The notes beneath the pieces were generated by a model that had not been told where the DNA came from, searched no databases, and worked only from the letters and a program-made list of their open reading frames with translations. Position numbers and translations under genes: made by a program. A stretch of 17,463 nt of DNA from Amylibacter sp. (GTDB lineage Bacteria; Pseudomonadota; Alphaproteobacteria; Rhodobacterales; Rhodobacteraceae), in NCBI GenBank assembly GCA_030625465.1, contig DAOUQS010000012.1, positions 1-17,463 on the forward strand, given 5' to 3'. This document shows positions 1 through 6,862 of the stretch, piece by piece (positions within the stretch are counted from its first letter, which is position 1; each line of letters opens with the position of its first letter).

Positions 1-1
1 G

Positions 2-913
2 CAGGCCGGTACCTTGGCTAAAGGGGCAACCGCCTATGTCACGTTAGAGCCATGCGCCCATACCGGAAAAACATCACCCTGTGCCGATGCTTTGATCGTT
101 GCGGGGATTGCCCGTGTTGTAGCTGCCACAGGCGACCCCGATCCACGTGTTGCGGGCAAGGGTCTGGACCGGCTTCGCGCCGCCGGCATTGAAGTACGGC
201 TGGGCGTTCTGGAAGCACAGGCGCAACGCGACAACATCGGGTTCTTGACCCGCATCACGAAAAACCGCCCAATGGTAACATTGAAACTCGCCAGTAGTCT
301 GGACGGAAAAATCGCCACCAGAACCGGCGAAAGCCAGTGGATTACCGGTGATGCATCACGTGCCTATGTGCATTTTCTGCGTGCCACCCATGACGCCGTT
401 ATGGTCGGCAGCGGCACCAGTCTGGCCGACGATCCCAGCCTGACGGTACGCTTGAACGGTCTGGAAAACCGCCGCCCTGTGCGGATTATTCTGGATCGCA
501 ATCTTGCAACCCCGGTCGACAGTCAACTAGGGCGCACCGCACAAAATGTATCGGTCTGGATGTGCCACGGCCCAAGCGCGAACAGCGAAGGCTGGCGCAA
601 GACAGGGGCCAAGTTGATTGAATGCCCAAGCGACCAAAACAGCTTGACCTTAAGTGATCTGCTTGCAAAAATTGCCGACGCAGGCATTACCCGCATATTC
701 TGCGAAGGCGGCGGCAAGCTGGCGGCATCCCTTATCCGTGAAGGTTTTGTCGATCGTCTGGTCACCATGACGGCAGGGGTTGCAATCGGTGCGGACGGCA
801 CGCCAAATCTGGGCGCATTGGGCGTTACAACACTGGCCGAGGCACCAAAATTCACGCTGGTTTCCCAAAAGCTTATTGGCGCCGATATAATGGCCGAATG
901 GCAACCCGCCTAG
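2..913 (+). CDS. ribD: Bifunctional riboflavin biosynthesis deaminase/reductase RibD (5' end outside window)
   Basis: RibD carries out two consecutive cytosolic steps of riboflavin synthesis: deamination of the GTP-derived diaminopyrimidine, then NADPH-dependent reduction of its ribosyl side chain. The open frame runs to the window edge; about the first 65 residues, including the zinc-binding HAE motif, lie upstream. The visible 303 residues begin in the deaminase domain. They show the second zinc motif EPCAHTGKTSPCADAL (in-window residues 16-31, ligands C18 and C27). The reductase domain follows from about residue 90, with KLASSLDGKIA, GESQWIT, LADDPSLTVR and the CEGGGKLAASL nucleotide-binding stretch at 234-244. 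The TTG at 14 lies inside the conserved domain and is not a start. The gene converges on kpsC, the two stop codons overlapping in CTAG. Family assignment is secure. Confidence 0.96.
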   Translation, partial: QAGTLAKGATAYVTLEPCAHTGKTSPCADALIVAGIARVVAATGDPDPRVAGKGLDRLRAAGIEVRLGVLEAQAQRDNIGFLTRITKNRPMVTLKLASSLDGKIATRTGESQWITGDASRAYVHFLRATHDAVMVGSGTSLADDPSLTVRLNGLENRRPVRIILDRNLATPVDSQLGRTAQNVSVWMCHGPSANSEGWRKTGAKLIECPSDQNSLTLSDLLAKIADAGITRIFCEGGGKLAASLIREGFVDRLVTMTAGVAIGADGTPNLGALGVTTLAEAPKFTLVSQKLIGADIMAEWQPA

Positions 914-2982
914 CGCCACAGGTGGGCGTAACTGGCAAATAATCCCTGTAATTTCGCAAGAATACGCACCATCGCACCGGTTTTTACCTGCATCTGGCCG
1001 CGCTCATAGCGTTCCAGAATAACCTCGACAGGACAGGGATCACCTGACATCGGATCCCAGTAACGCGGGTAGTCAATCAGGCAGGCGTGAACCAGTGCCT
1101 CTATATCAGGGTGGGCTTTGCGGCGGCTGATGTCGCGCCTTTTATCATCGGTCAGCCCCCAACCGCTGTAAAACGGGCTGCCATAACAGGTCACCGATTT
1201 ACCGCGCAACAAAGCTTCGAAACCTGCCAGCGAAGTAATGGTGGCGACATGGTCGACCTGATCCAGCAGATCCGCCATATTGCTGTCCGCCGCGACAATA
1301 TCAGCGTAGTTCAGCGCTTGTTTTATATCCACGGCCCCTGCCCGCAAGCCTGCCTCTACATCCGGATGCGGTTTGAAAACGATATAGGCGGAGGGGAAAT
1401 TATTGCGCACGGCACGCAGTAAACCAAGGTTGGTTTTGATCTGCCCCGCCCCTTTCAGGATTGATGCATCATCTTCCACCTGCCCCGGCACCAAAATAAT
1501 TTGCTGCCCGGCAAAGGCAGGTAGCTTTATGGATGCCGCACCCACATTATATTTGGTCATTTTCAATGCAACAATGCGTTTTCGAATAGCGCGCGCGCGC
1601 GCGCGATCAATGTCCGACAAGCCCGCAGTTTGATTGATAATCCGTTCCAGCTGGCTGGGGCGGGTCGGGTCATAGTAAATGCCACTGTCGTCAAACGCCA
1701 AAGAGGTGGGTGCAACCAGTTGCGCGCCCAAACCGGCAGAGCGCAAAAAGCCGTCCTCGACACGGATCAAGGGGACTTCCCATAATGCACAATCTTTTGC
1801 CAGTTCTTCGGTTTCACGCCCGGCCCAAACCAGAACGCGGCCCTCTTCTATGCTGGCCGCTTCAACCGCTTTAATTGCGTCGTCATAGAATAATGGTGCA
1901 CCGCGCCCGCAAGACAAAAACCGGCTTAAAAATCCGCGTTTCCATAAGCGCATGCCCAGACAAACTGCCGTGAATTCATTGTCACGGTGTTGCCGTGCGT
2001 GTGCGTGTAAAATATCGGCGGCGGTCAAAAAACCCGCAGCACGATCAAAATACGGGTCATACCATTTTGAATATTGTAAGTGTGTTGCCCAGAAAACCTG
2101 TGCGGGTGACAGGGTCATCCCACGGTCACAGTCAGGGTTGCGGTCATCCGACAATCCCAATCCAGCATAGAAAGGTTGGCCGAAAACGATCGGCCTGTGC
2201 CCCGCAAATATCGCTTCCAGACCCATCTGCGAGGTAACACAGTATACTTTGGACGCCTGTTCAAACAGATCCGCAGGTGCCAGCTTTCCGGTGACAAGAC
2301 CAACCTGCCCATCACAATCATATTGCGAAAAATAGCCGTTCCGCTGGCCTCCCATTGTTTCGGGGTGGGTTTTGATCAGTATTTTTCTATCCGGATTTTC
2401 GGCTTTTGCCGATGCCAGCATTTGCGCAAAACTTGCCGCATTCGCCCCGCCCATTAAGACCGAGGCATCGTCGATGGTCTGATCCACAACCAACACAAAA
2501 TTATCGGGAAGATCGGAAACAGAATGCGTGAAATCATTGTACTTTGACAGCTTCAAACCCACCATATGGTTCATCTGGTTTTCTGCCAGTTTCAGTTCTT
2601 CACCTGTCAGTTTGGCGGCCTGTTTCAGCAACGCATCCAGCTGGCTTGGGCGTGTGGTATCGAAATAAACCCCGATATCATCGACAACCAGCCCCATAGG
2701 TGCCGCACCTTGGCGGCCTGTCAGAACCGAGCGCAAAAACGCATCCTCGACAGTGACAAGCGGGCGTTTGAAAAGGTCTGCAACAAAGGCACCGCGTTTT
2801 GCAACCGGCTTGCGGCCCCAGACCGCGACCTTGTCGGTCTGGCGCAAAGGCAATCCTGTCCTTATTCCACAGTCATATACCTGTAAAATCTGGCGTATCC
2901 GGCGTTGGAATAAAAAGCCAAGGCTGTAGACAAACAGGCGCGGCCGGTTGTGATCTGGGGGCGCGCCTGTGGGTTTTGTCAT
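910..2982 (-). CDS. kpsC: Capsule polysaccharide linker Kdo-transferase KpsC (two-module)
   Basis: KpsC is a dual-module beta-Kdo glycosyltransferase. In characterised Gram-negatives with ABC-transporter-dependent capsules it extends the poly-Kdo linker on lyso-phosphatidylglycerol at the cytoplasmic face. The 690-residue length fits the family (about 675). The protein is an internal duplication. Module 1 has VEDAFLRS (78-85), DDIGVYFDTTRPSQL (101-115), KTHPE (204-208), TSQMGLEAIFAG (250-261) and YAGLGLSDD (272-280). Module 2 repeats them as VEDGFLRS (408-415), DDSGIYYDPTRPSQL (431-445), FKPHPD (536-541), TSLAGFEALLRG (583-594) and YSGWGLTDD (605-613). No signal peptide is visible. It is the last gene of a minus-strand run, 22 bp after the export lipoprotein gene, with GGTGA as likely ribosome site. 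The coding sequence contains a (GC)8 run at 1589-1605. Confidence 0.93.
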   Translation of the reverse strand: MTKPTGAPPDHNRPRLFVYSLGFLFQRRIRQILQVYDCGIRTGLPLRQTDKVAVWGRKPVAKRGAFVADLFKRPLVTVEDAFLRSVLTGRQGAAPMGLVVDDIGVYFDTTRPSQLDALLKQAAKLTGEELKLAENQMNHMVGLKLSKYNDFTHSVSDLPDNFVLVVDQTIDDASVLMGGANAASFAQMLASAKAENPDRKILIKTHPETMGGQRNGYFSQYDCDGQVGLVTGKLAPADLFEQASKVYCVTSQMGLEAIFAGHRPIVFGQPFYAGLGLSDDRNPDCDRGMTLSPAQVFWATHLQYSKWYDPYFDRAAGFLTAADILHAHARQHRDNEFTAVCLGMRLWKRGFLSRFLSCGRGAPLFYDDAIKAVEAASIEEGRVLVWAGRETEELAKDCALWEVPLIRVEDGFLRSAGLGAQLVAPTSLAFDDSGIYYDPTRPSQLERIINQTAGLSDIDRARARAIRKRIVALKMTKYNVGAASIKLPAFAGQQIILVPGQVEDDASILKGAGQIKTNLGLLRAVRNNFPSAYIVFKPHPDVEAGLRAGAVDIKQALNYADIVAADSNMADLLDQVDHVATITSLAGFEALLRGKSVTCYGSPFYSGWGLTDDKRRDISRRKAHPDIEALVHACLIDYPRYWDPMSGDPCPVEVILERYERGQMQVKTGAMVRILAKLQGLFASYAHLWR
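1589..1605. repeat. (GC)8 dinucleotide tract inside kpsC
   Basis: Seventeen consecutive bases of strictly alternating G and C lie inside kpsC. On the minus strand they encode the ARARA part of DRARARAIRKR (about residues 459-468, the helical segment of module 2). Gain or loss of one 2-bp unit would shift the reading frame and remove the last third of KpsC. Alternating GC tracts can also adopt Z-DNA. Whether the tract length varies cannot be seen from one sequence. Confidence 0.85.
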
Positions 2983-3004
2983 GTGTCACCAACTGTTTCG
3001 TTAG

Positions 3005-4132
3005 TTAAGAGCCACTTAAACTTGATAACGACGCCGCAGCACCGATTGATCCGGTCATAACAGACAGTGTTTTGATCCACTGAACATAAGGGGCTTCGGT
3101 TACATAGATTGTATCGCCATCACGGACTTGGAAATCCCGACCCAAAAAGATGCCGTTCGGGTCAGTCAGATCCAGCACATAGGCGATCCGTTTGGATGTT
3201 ACAAAATCATCGCGGCCCAACACACGGTTGGCATATTCCGCAGGTTCGTCGCGAAAAATGAACACTCCGGTCGGGTCGGCCAAATTGGTGTTAAGTCCGC
3301 CCATAAATGCAATCGCTTCAATCGCGGATATTTCGGGTGCGGGAAACTCGACCAATGACTGGGATCCTGTCGCGCCCAAAGCGGTGAAACGGCGGGTGTC
3401 CTGTTTTATCAAAATACGATCACCCGGACGCAGGGCAATATCCTGCTTGTTGCTGGCATAAAGATCGACAAGCCAAACCGTACCTTTATGTGAGCCACGG
3501 ATAACCGTCACACGGGTGTTTTCCGGTTCAGTTGTGACACCGCCCGCTTTTGCGATCATTGATGACAATGTCGCGGTTGATGCTTCAATCGGGTACACGC
3601 CTTGCGCCGAAGATCCCACGATTGAAATCGTCGAGCCATCACCGGGCAGCCTGCGCACAATCACTTGTGGGTCCGGTGTTTGTGTGTCCAGTTTTTGTGT
3701 AATAATATCGCGTAATGCTTCGGGTGTATTACCAGACGCCTTGATGCGTCCCGCATAAGGCACAAATATAAACCCTGATTGATCAACCTGAAGTTCGGTT
3801 AAGCCTGATGGTACACCTGCGACGCCCAACAAGCCCTCTTCTACGTTTTCGTATACCGTAAGGGATAATATATCGCCTGCGCGGATTGTATCTGCGCCAA
3901 TGCGACCGGCATTTTGAAAGCCGGTGTCAAAACCGACAGCGGGTGCCTGTTTGGTGGCCACAACGACCCTGTCATTGACGGATATAATAAAAGCGTTGCC
4001 ATCTTCCTGGACACTGCCGGAAAAGATCTCGCTTTTTTTCGGTCCAGAGCGCGGCAAAGAACAGGCCGCAACTGAGAATACCATTATGAACAGGGCCAGA
4101 TTTCCGACCCATGATGTAGTGCGACGTGACAT
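3005..4132 (-). CDS. Capsule/polysaccharide export outer-membrane lipoprotein (Wza/BexD/CtrA family)
   Basis: This 375-residue protein belongs to the outer-membrane polysaccharide export family, which forms an oligomeric channel taking capsule from periplasm to cell surface. Numbered from the ATG at 4132, it has a lipoprotein signal: basic MSRR, a hydrophobic core, and lipobox VAAC with C24 as lipidation site. The Poly_export domain follows (about 80-160), with IRAGDILSLTVYEN and VDQSGFIFVPYAGRIKASG. Two SLBB-like segments come next, near 170-245 (GVYPIEASTATLSSMIAKAGG, ending RPGDRILI) and 255-345 (ISAIEAIAFMGGLN, ending RDGDTIYV). An in-frame TTG at 4153 would add seven residues. The ATG is preferred because AAAGGG lies 8 bases upstream and it gives a normal signal peptide. 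It lies between kpsS and kpsC, so it is probably the KpsD/BexD equivalent. At 375 residues it is nearer Wza, CtrA and BexD than the longer E. coli KpsD. Confidence 0.92.
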   Translation of the reverse strand: MSRRTTSWVGNLALFIMVFSVAACSLPRSGPKKSEIFSGSVQEDGNAFIISVNDRVVVATKQAPAVGFDTGFQNAGRIGADTIRAGDILSLTVYENVEEGLLGVAGVPSGLTELQVDQSGFIFVPYAGRIKASGNTPEALRDIITQKLDTQTPDPQVIVRRLPGDGSTISIVGSSAQGVYPIEASTATLSSMIAKAGGVTTEPENTRVTVIRGSHKGTVWLVDLYASNKQDIALRPGDRILIKQDTRRFTALGATGSQSLVEFPAPEISAIEAIAFMGGLNTNLADPTGVFIFRDEPAEYANRVLGRDDFVTSKRIAYVLDLTDPNGIFLGRDFQVRDGDTIYVTEAPYVQWIKTLSVMTGSIGAAASLSSLSGS

Positions 4133-4140
4133 GTAATCTG

Positions 4141-4146
4141 CCCTTT
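4141..4146 (-). promoter_or_regulatory. Ribosome binding site of the export lipoprotein gene
   Basis: On the minus strand AAAGGG ends 8 bases before the ATG at 4132. It lies inside the frame that would be used if translation began at the TTG at 4153, so it argues for the ATG. Confidence 0.6.
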
Positions 4147-4215
4147 TCGTCAAAACTGCCTCGATTTCCTATGAATCTAGTCAACTCTGCTTGCTATTGC
4201 TAGCATTTGTTTACT

Positions 4216-5508
4216 TTATACTTTTCCCAGTACCGACTGTTGCACAGGGGCCGCGCTTGTTTGTTTCAATATTTTGTATGTACTTTGCTTATTCAGCACC
4301 AAATCCACAACCTGTAGTAGTAATCGGCGCCGACTGCCCCGCGAATAAAATCCACCGGGAACTTGTGATGTTGCCAAAAGATACTGCCGGTAATCACGAT
4401 ATGCGGCTAAATCCGGCTTTTTCGGGTTGGCAAAGAATGCGCCCAAATCCTGATCCGAGGTGAATTCCGGCTTTTCATAAACACTAGCCCCCATCGCCTT
4501 TAACGGCAAACCGCGCCAAAGTGCCTGTTGTGCCGCCGTGGAATTGATCGTCACAACACTTGATGCGAAATCCAGCACATGTGCCAGCTTGCCGCCCCTG
4601 ATATAGTGGATGCGCCCGACCACATTAAACTCTTTGGCCAGATCGTTGGCAACACGCGCCAAAGGCTTTCGCTCATCCTCCAGGGGATGCGCCTTAAAGA
4701 CCAGATGATGGTGTATTGGCGCATATTTGGCAAAGCTTTCAACGCATTCGCGCATAAACGCATCCATGCCGGTGTAGTGGCTGTAACGCCTGATGGACGC
4801 ATCATGGCTAAGTTGCAAAACCCCAAGATGGTAGCTGACACCGCTTGCGATCAACCGCCGCGTTCCCAGCCAGCGTTGAAACGCGTGGGGTATGCGGTTC
4901 AGCAACTTCCTGAAATGCAACCAGAACTCACTGCGTACCGAATTATCCCTGTGCGGGACATAATTGGGGTAATTGCGGTTTCGAAACATCACGTGCCAAT
5001 GATAAATAGCACCCAAAAGAATGTGCTGACGCATATCACCCCATGTGGCCGGCGCAGACAGGTGTTCAACAACTACATCCTTAAGGTCGGCGCGCATCTG
5101 TTTAACCGACATATCCACCAGACAGGAGCTGCCGTTGATACCGTCACGCTCATAGGTCGCCCAATAGGGGCGCAGGTATCCCTCTTCCAGATAATGCAGG
5201 GTTATGCCGCATTTCTTGGCATGTTTAATCGCCGCGATATGAACCGGACGGTTATCGCCGTAGACAACAAGGTCGGTATAGCCCTGCTTCAGGGTTTGAT
5301 GCACAAATTCAGGCCACGCGTCGCATGTATCGGTGAAATCCGACCGGGTCGCGCGGTTGCGCCAAAAGAAACGGTCGCCGGCATTGAAGCATATTTTATG
5401 CACCTGAACCCCGCGCGCCATAAGCCGTTTTGCAAAAAGGTACTGGAACGGACCATGCGGGCCCTGTAAAAACAAGAACTTCCGTGGAAAAGCGTCTGTT
5501 TTAGTCAT
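4216..5508 (-). CDS. kpsS: Capsule polysaccharide linker Kdo-transferase KpsS
   Basis: KpsS starts the poly-Kdo linker by adding the first beta-Kdo to the lysophospholipid acceptor, after which KpsC extends it (known from E. coli and Neisseria). The 430-residue protein shows the family hallmarks: FLQGPHGPFQ near the N-terminus (13-22), VVYGDNRPVH (81-90), LEEGYLRPYWATYERDGIN (107-125), KAHPLED (272-278), TINSTAAQQALWRGLP (320-335) and a basic GGFYSRGSRRRLL stretch (385-397). It is cytosolic or peripherally membrane bound, with no signal peptide. The family is about 390 residues; the last 25-30 residues here are low in recognisable motifs, and their DNA (4191-4320) is more AT-rich than the rest. 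It is first of the three capsule genes, followed 83 bp later by the export lipoprotein gene. The ATG at 5508 has only a weak GGAA upstream. Confidence 0.92.
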   Translation of the reverse strand: MTKTDAFPRKFLFLQGPHGPFQYLFAKRLMARGVQVHKICFNAGDRFFWRNRATRSDFTDTCDAWPEFVHQTLKQGYTDLVVYGDNRPVHIAAIKHAKKCGITLHYLEEGYLRPYWATYERDGINGSSCLVDMSVKQMRADLKDVVVEHLSAPATWGDMRQHILLGAIYHWHVMFRNRNYPNYVPHRDNSVRSEFWLHFRKLLNRIPHAFQRWLGTRRLIASGVSYHLGVLQLSHDASIRRYSHYTGMDAFMRECVESFAKYAPIHHHLVFKAHPLEDERKPLARVANDLAKEFNVVGRIHYIRGGKLAHVLDFASSVVTINSTAAQQALWRGLPLKAMGASVYEKPEFTSDQDLGAFFANPKKPDLAAYRDYRQYLLATSQVPGGFYSRGSRRRLLLQVVDLVLNKQSTYKILKQTSAAPVQQSVLGKV

Positions 5509-5529
5509 AATATTCCAAATTGTTCAGTG

Positions 5530-5539
5530 TGACCGGTCA
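5530..5539. promoter_or_regulatory. Perfect palindrome upstream of kpsS (possible operator)
   Basis: TGACCGGTCA is a perfect 10-bp palindrome, 22 bp upstream of the kpsS start in the divergent kpsS / 5680-gene intergenic region. Looser TTCAG and CTGAA arms flank it (5523-5527 and 5547-5551) but are not centred on the same point. Position and symmetry suit a regulator site near the kpsS promoter. No known regulator motif is recognised and the call is tentative. Confidence 0.3.
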
Positions 5540-5679
5540 ACAGGCCCTGAAACGATATCACATTTATCCAAAGCGAAAATCAAGGTCATATATTTGGCCC
5601 GACTTGTAATAACCTGTTGGTATTTTCCTTAATATAAAGTTACCATGACACGGATTTCATCACCTAAAAGGTCTGTACC

Positions 5680-6156
5680 ATGCGTTCGCTTATAGCAATA
5701 ATATTGATAACTTTTGCAAATATCACAGTCGCGCAAGGCATTGATACCAATGAAGGCTATTATTACCCGAAAGTAACCAGCCAAGAGGCTTTTAACCGCG
5801 TTTTGCTGACATCGCCCAAGGCCGACAAGGATGTGCGCACCGGTTTTGCCACATCGATAACGCTGGCGCAGCTTGCAGCACCCGAAAGCCCGCGATATGT
5901 GATTTTTGCCAAGGGCGGTGACGCGGAAAAGCTGGTTATCATTGCTTTGGATGATCAGGTTTTCTTGACATTGTACCGCGCGCGCGCCGTGCTGGCACAG
6001 CTGACATCCAACCTGCGCGGCAATAATTTTCTGGGCAAGCAGGATTTAAAGGATGAGGGCACCTTTTATGATCTGCTGCAATTGATGCAATTCAAAACGC
6101 TGGTGATCTCGGACGGGGCTACATGGGCGCACAGGGTTACGTTTGCCCCCGAATAG
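5680..6156 (+). CDS. Small secreted protein of unknown function beside the riboflavin operon
   Basis: This is a 158-residue protein of unrecognised family. The first 18 residues form a clear signal peptide: MRS, the hydrophobic core LIAIILITFANI, then TVA before Q19. A soluble periplasmic protein of about 140 residues is predicted, with no cysteine, no lipobox and no further membrane segment. The mature part contains YYYPKVTSQEAFNRVLL near its start, a predicted strand-rich centre (SPRYVIFAKGG, KLVIIALDDQVFLTLYRARAVLAQL) and TFYDLLQLMQFKTLVISDG near the end. AAAAGGT lies 7 bases before the ATG. It is divergent from kpsS and 97 bp upstream of ribE on the same strand, so co-transcription is possible but unproven. 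I recall similar proteins in this neighbourhood of Rhodobacterales genomes labelled as molybdopterin-guanine dinucleotide biosynthesis protein A; nothing here supports an MobA fold, and an N-terminal signal peptide argues against it. Confidence 0.85.
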   Translation: MRSLIAIILITFANITVAQGIDTNEGYYYPKVTSQEAFNRVLLTSPKADKDVRTGFATSITLAQLAAPESPRYVIFAKGGDAEKLVIIALDDQVFLTLYRARAVLAQLTSNLRGNNFLGKQDLKDEGTFYDLLQLMQFKTLVISDGATWAHRVTFAPE

Positions 6157-6181
6157 GCGTTGCATAATAAATTACATCCAT

Positions 6182-6210
6182 TTGACTCCGTTACACCTTG
6201 TCGTTAACGA
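6182..6210 (+). promoter_or_regulatory. Weak possible promoter upstream of ribE
   Basis: TTGACT (6182-6187) matches the -35 consensus in 5 of 6 positions. At 17 bp spacing the -10 position reads TAACGA, which is poor. It may allow ribE-ribB-ribH-nusB to be transcribed separately from the 5680 gene. No FMN riboswitch core is visible in the 97-bp gap. Confidence 0.3.
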
Positions 6211-6253
6211 AATGTCAGATAAAACCCATGTATCGCAGGCGTAAGGATAGGCT

Positions 6254-6862
6254 ATGTTCACCGGGATAATTACAGATATCGGGACCGTTTCCAATTTGGA
6301 ACAACACGGCGATTTGCGGGTGCGGATCAATACGCGCTACGACCATAACGGTATTGATATTGGTGCCTCGATTGCGTGTAGCGGCGTATGTCTGACTGTT
6401 ATCGAAAAGGGTGTGGCCAATACACAGAACTGGTTCGATGTAGAGGTTTCCGCCGAAACCATATCGAAAACAAATATCGGGGCGAAATGGCAAGCGGGCG
6501 CACAGGTTAATCTGGAACGCCCCTTGAAAGTCGGGGACGAATTGGGCGGCCATATCGTATCGGGACATGTGGACGGGGTGGCAACGGTCACGTCGATCAC
6601 GGATGAAGGTGACAGTACCCGCGTCACACTTGAAGCCCCGATGCCATTGGCCAAATTCATCGCGACCAAAGGGTCGGTGGCCCTTAACGGCACCTCGTTG
6701 ACCGTCAATAATGTGGATGGTGCCAGCTTTGACGTGAATGTCATTCCGCACACCAAATCCGAAACCACATGGGGTGATCTGGCCATTGGCGACCCGATCA
6801 ACTTGGAAATAGACACATTGGCGCGCTATGTGGCGCGGCTGAATGAAATGCAGGACTGCTAA
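6254..6862 (+). CDS. ribE: Riboflavin synthase, alpha chain (RibE)
   Basis: Riboflavin synthase dismutates two molecules of 6,7-dimethyl-8-ribityllumazine into riboflavin and the pyrimidine that RibH reuses. The protein has 202 residues, within the family range, and shows the two tandem lumazine-binding barrels. Barrel 1 opens with the signature MFTGIITDIGTV and carries CSGVCLTV (42-49). Barrel 2 begins around 98, with GGHIVSGHVDGVATV (98-112) and KGSVALNGTSLTVNNV (139-154). AAGGA lies 6 bases before the ATG. Its TAA is immediately followed by the ATG of ribB with no intervening base, so translation is probably coupled. Enzyme naming varies: this is ribC in E. coli and ribE in many other annotations. 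Confidence 0.97.
   Translation: MFTGIITDIGTVSNLEQHGDLRVRINTRYDHNGIDIGASIACSGVCLTVIEKGVANTQNWFDVEVSAETISKTNIGAKWQAGAQVNLERPLKVGDELGGHIVSGHVDGVATVTSITDEGDSTRVTLEAPMPLAKFIATKGSVALNGTSLTVNNVDGASFDVNVIPHTKSETTWGDLAIGDPINLEIDTLARYVARLNEMQDC

Noticed and set aside
910..2982. The internal repeat in kpsC as a recent duplication or assembly artefact
   Set aside because: The two halves are diverged at the protein level, and two modules are the normal architecture of KpsC.
4191..4330. The AT-rich dip at the 3' end of kpsS as a mobile-element scar or hidden gene
   Set aside because: There are no terminal repeats, target duplication or transposase remnants; the kpsS frame runs through it normally.
4579..5469. 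A 296-codon open frame on the plus strand
   Set aside because: It lies entirely antisense within kpsS, and its translation shows no recognisable family or sensible ribosome site. It follows from the codon bias of the minus-strand gene.
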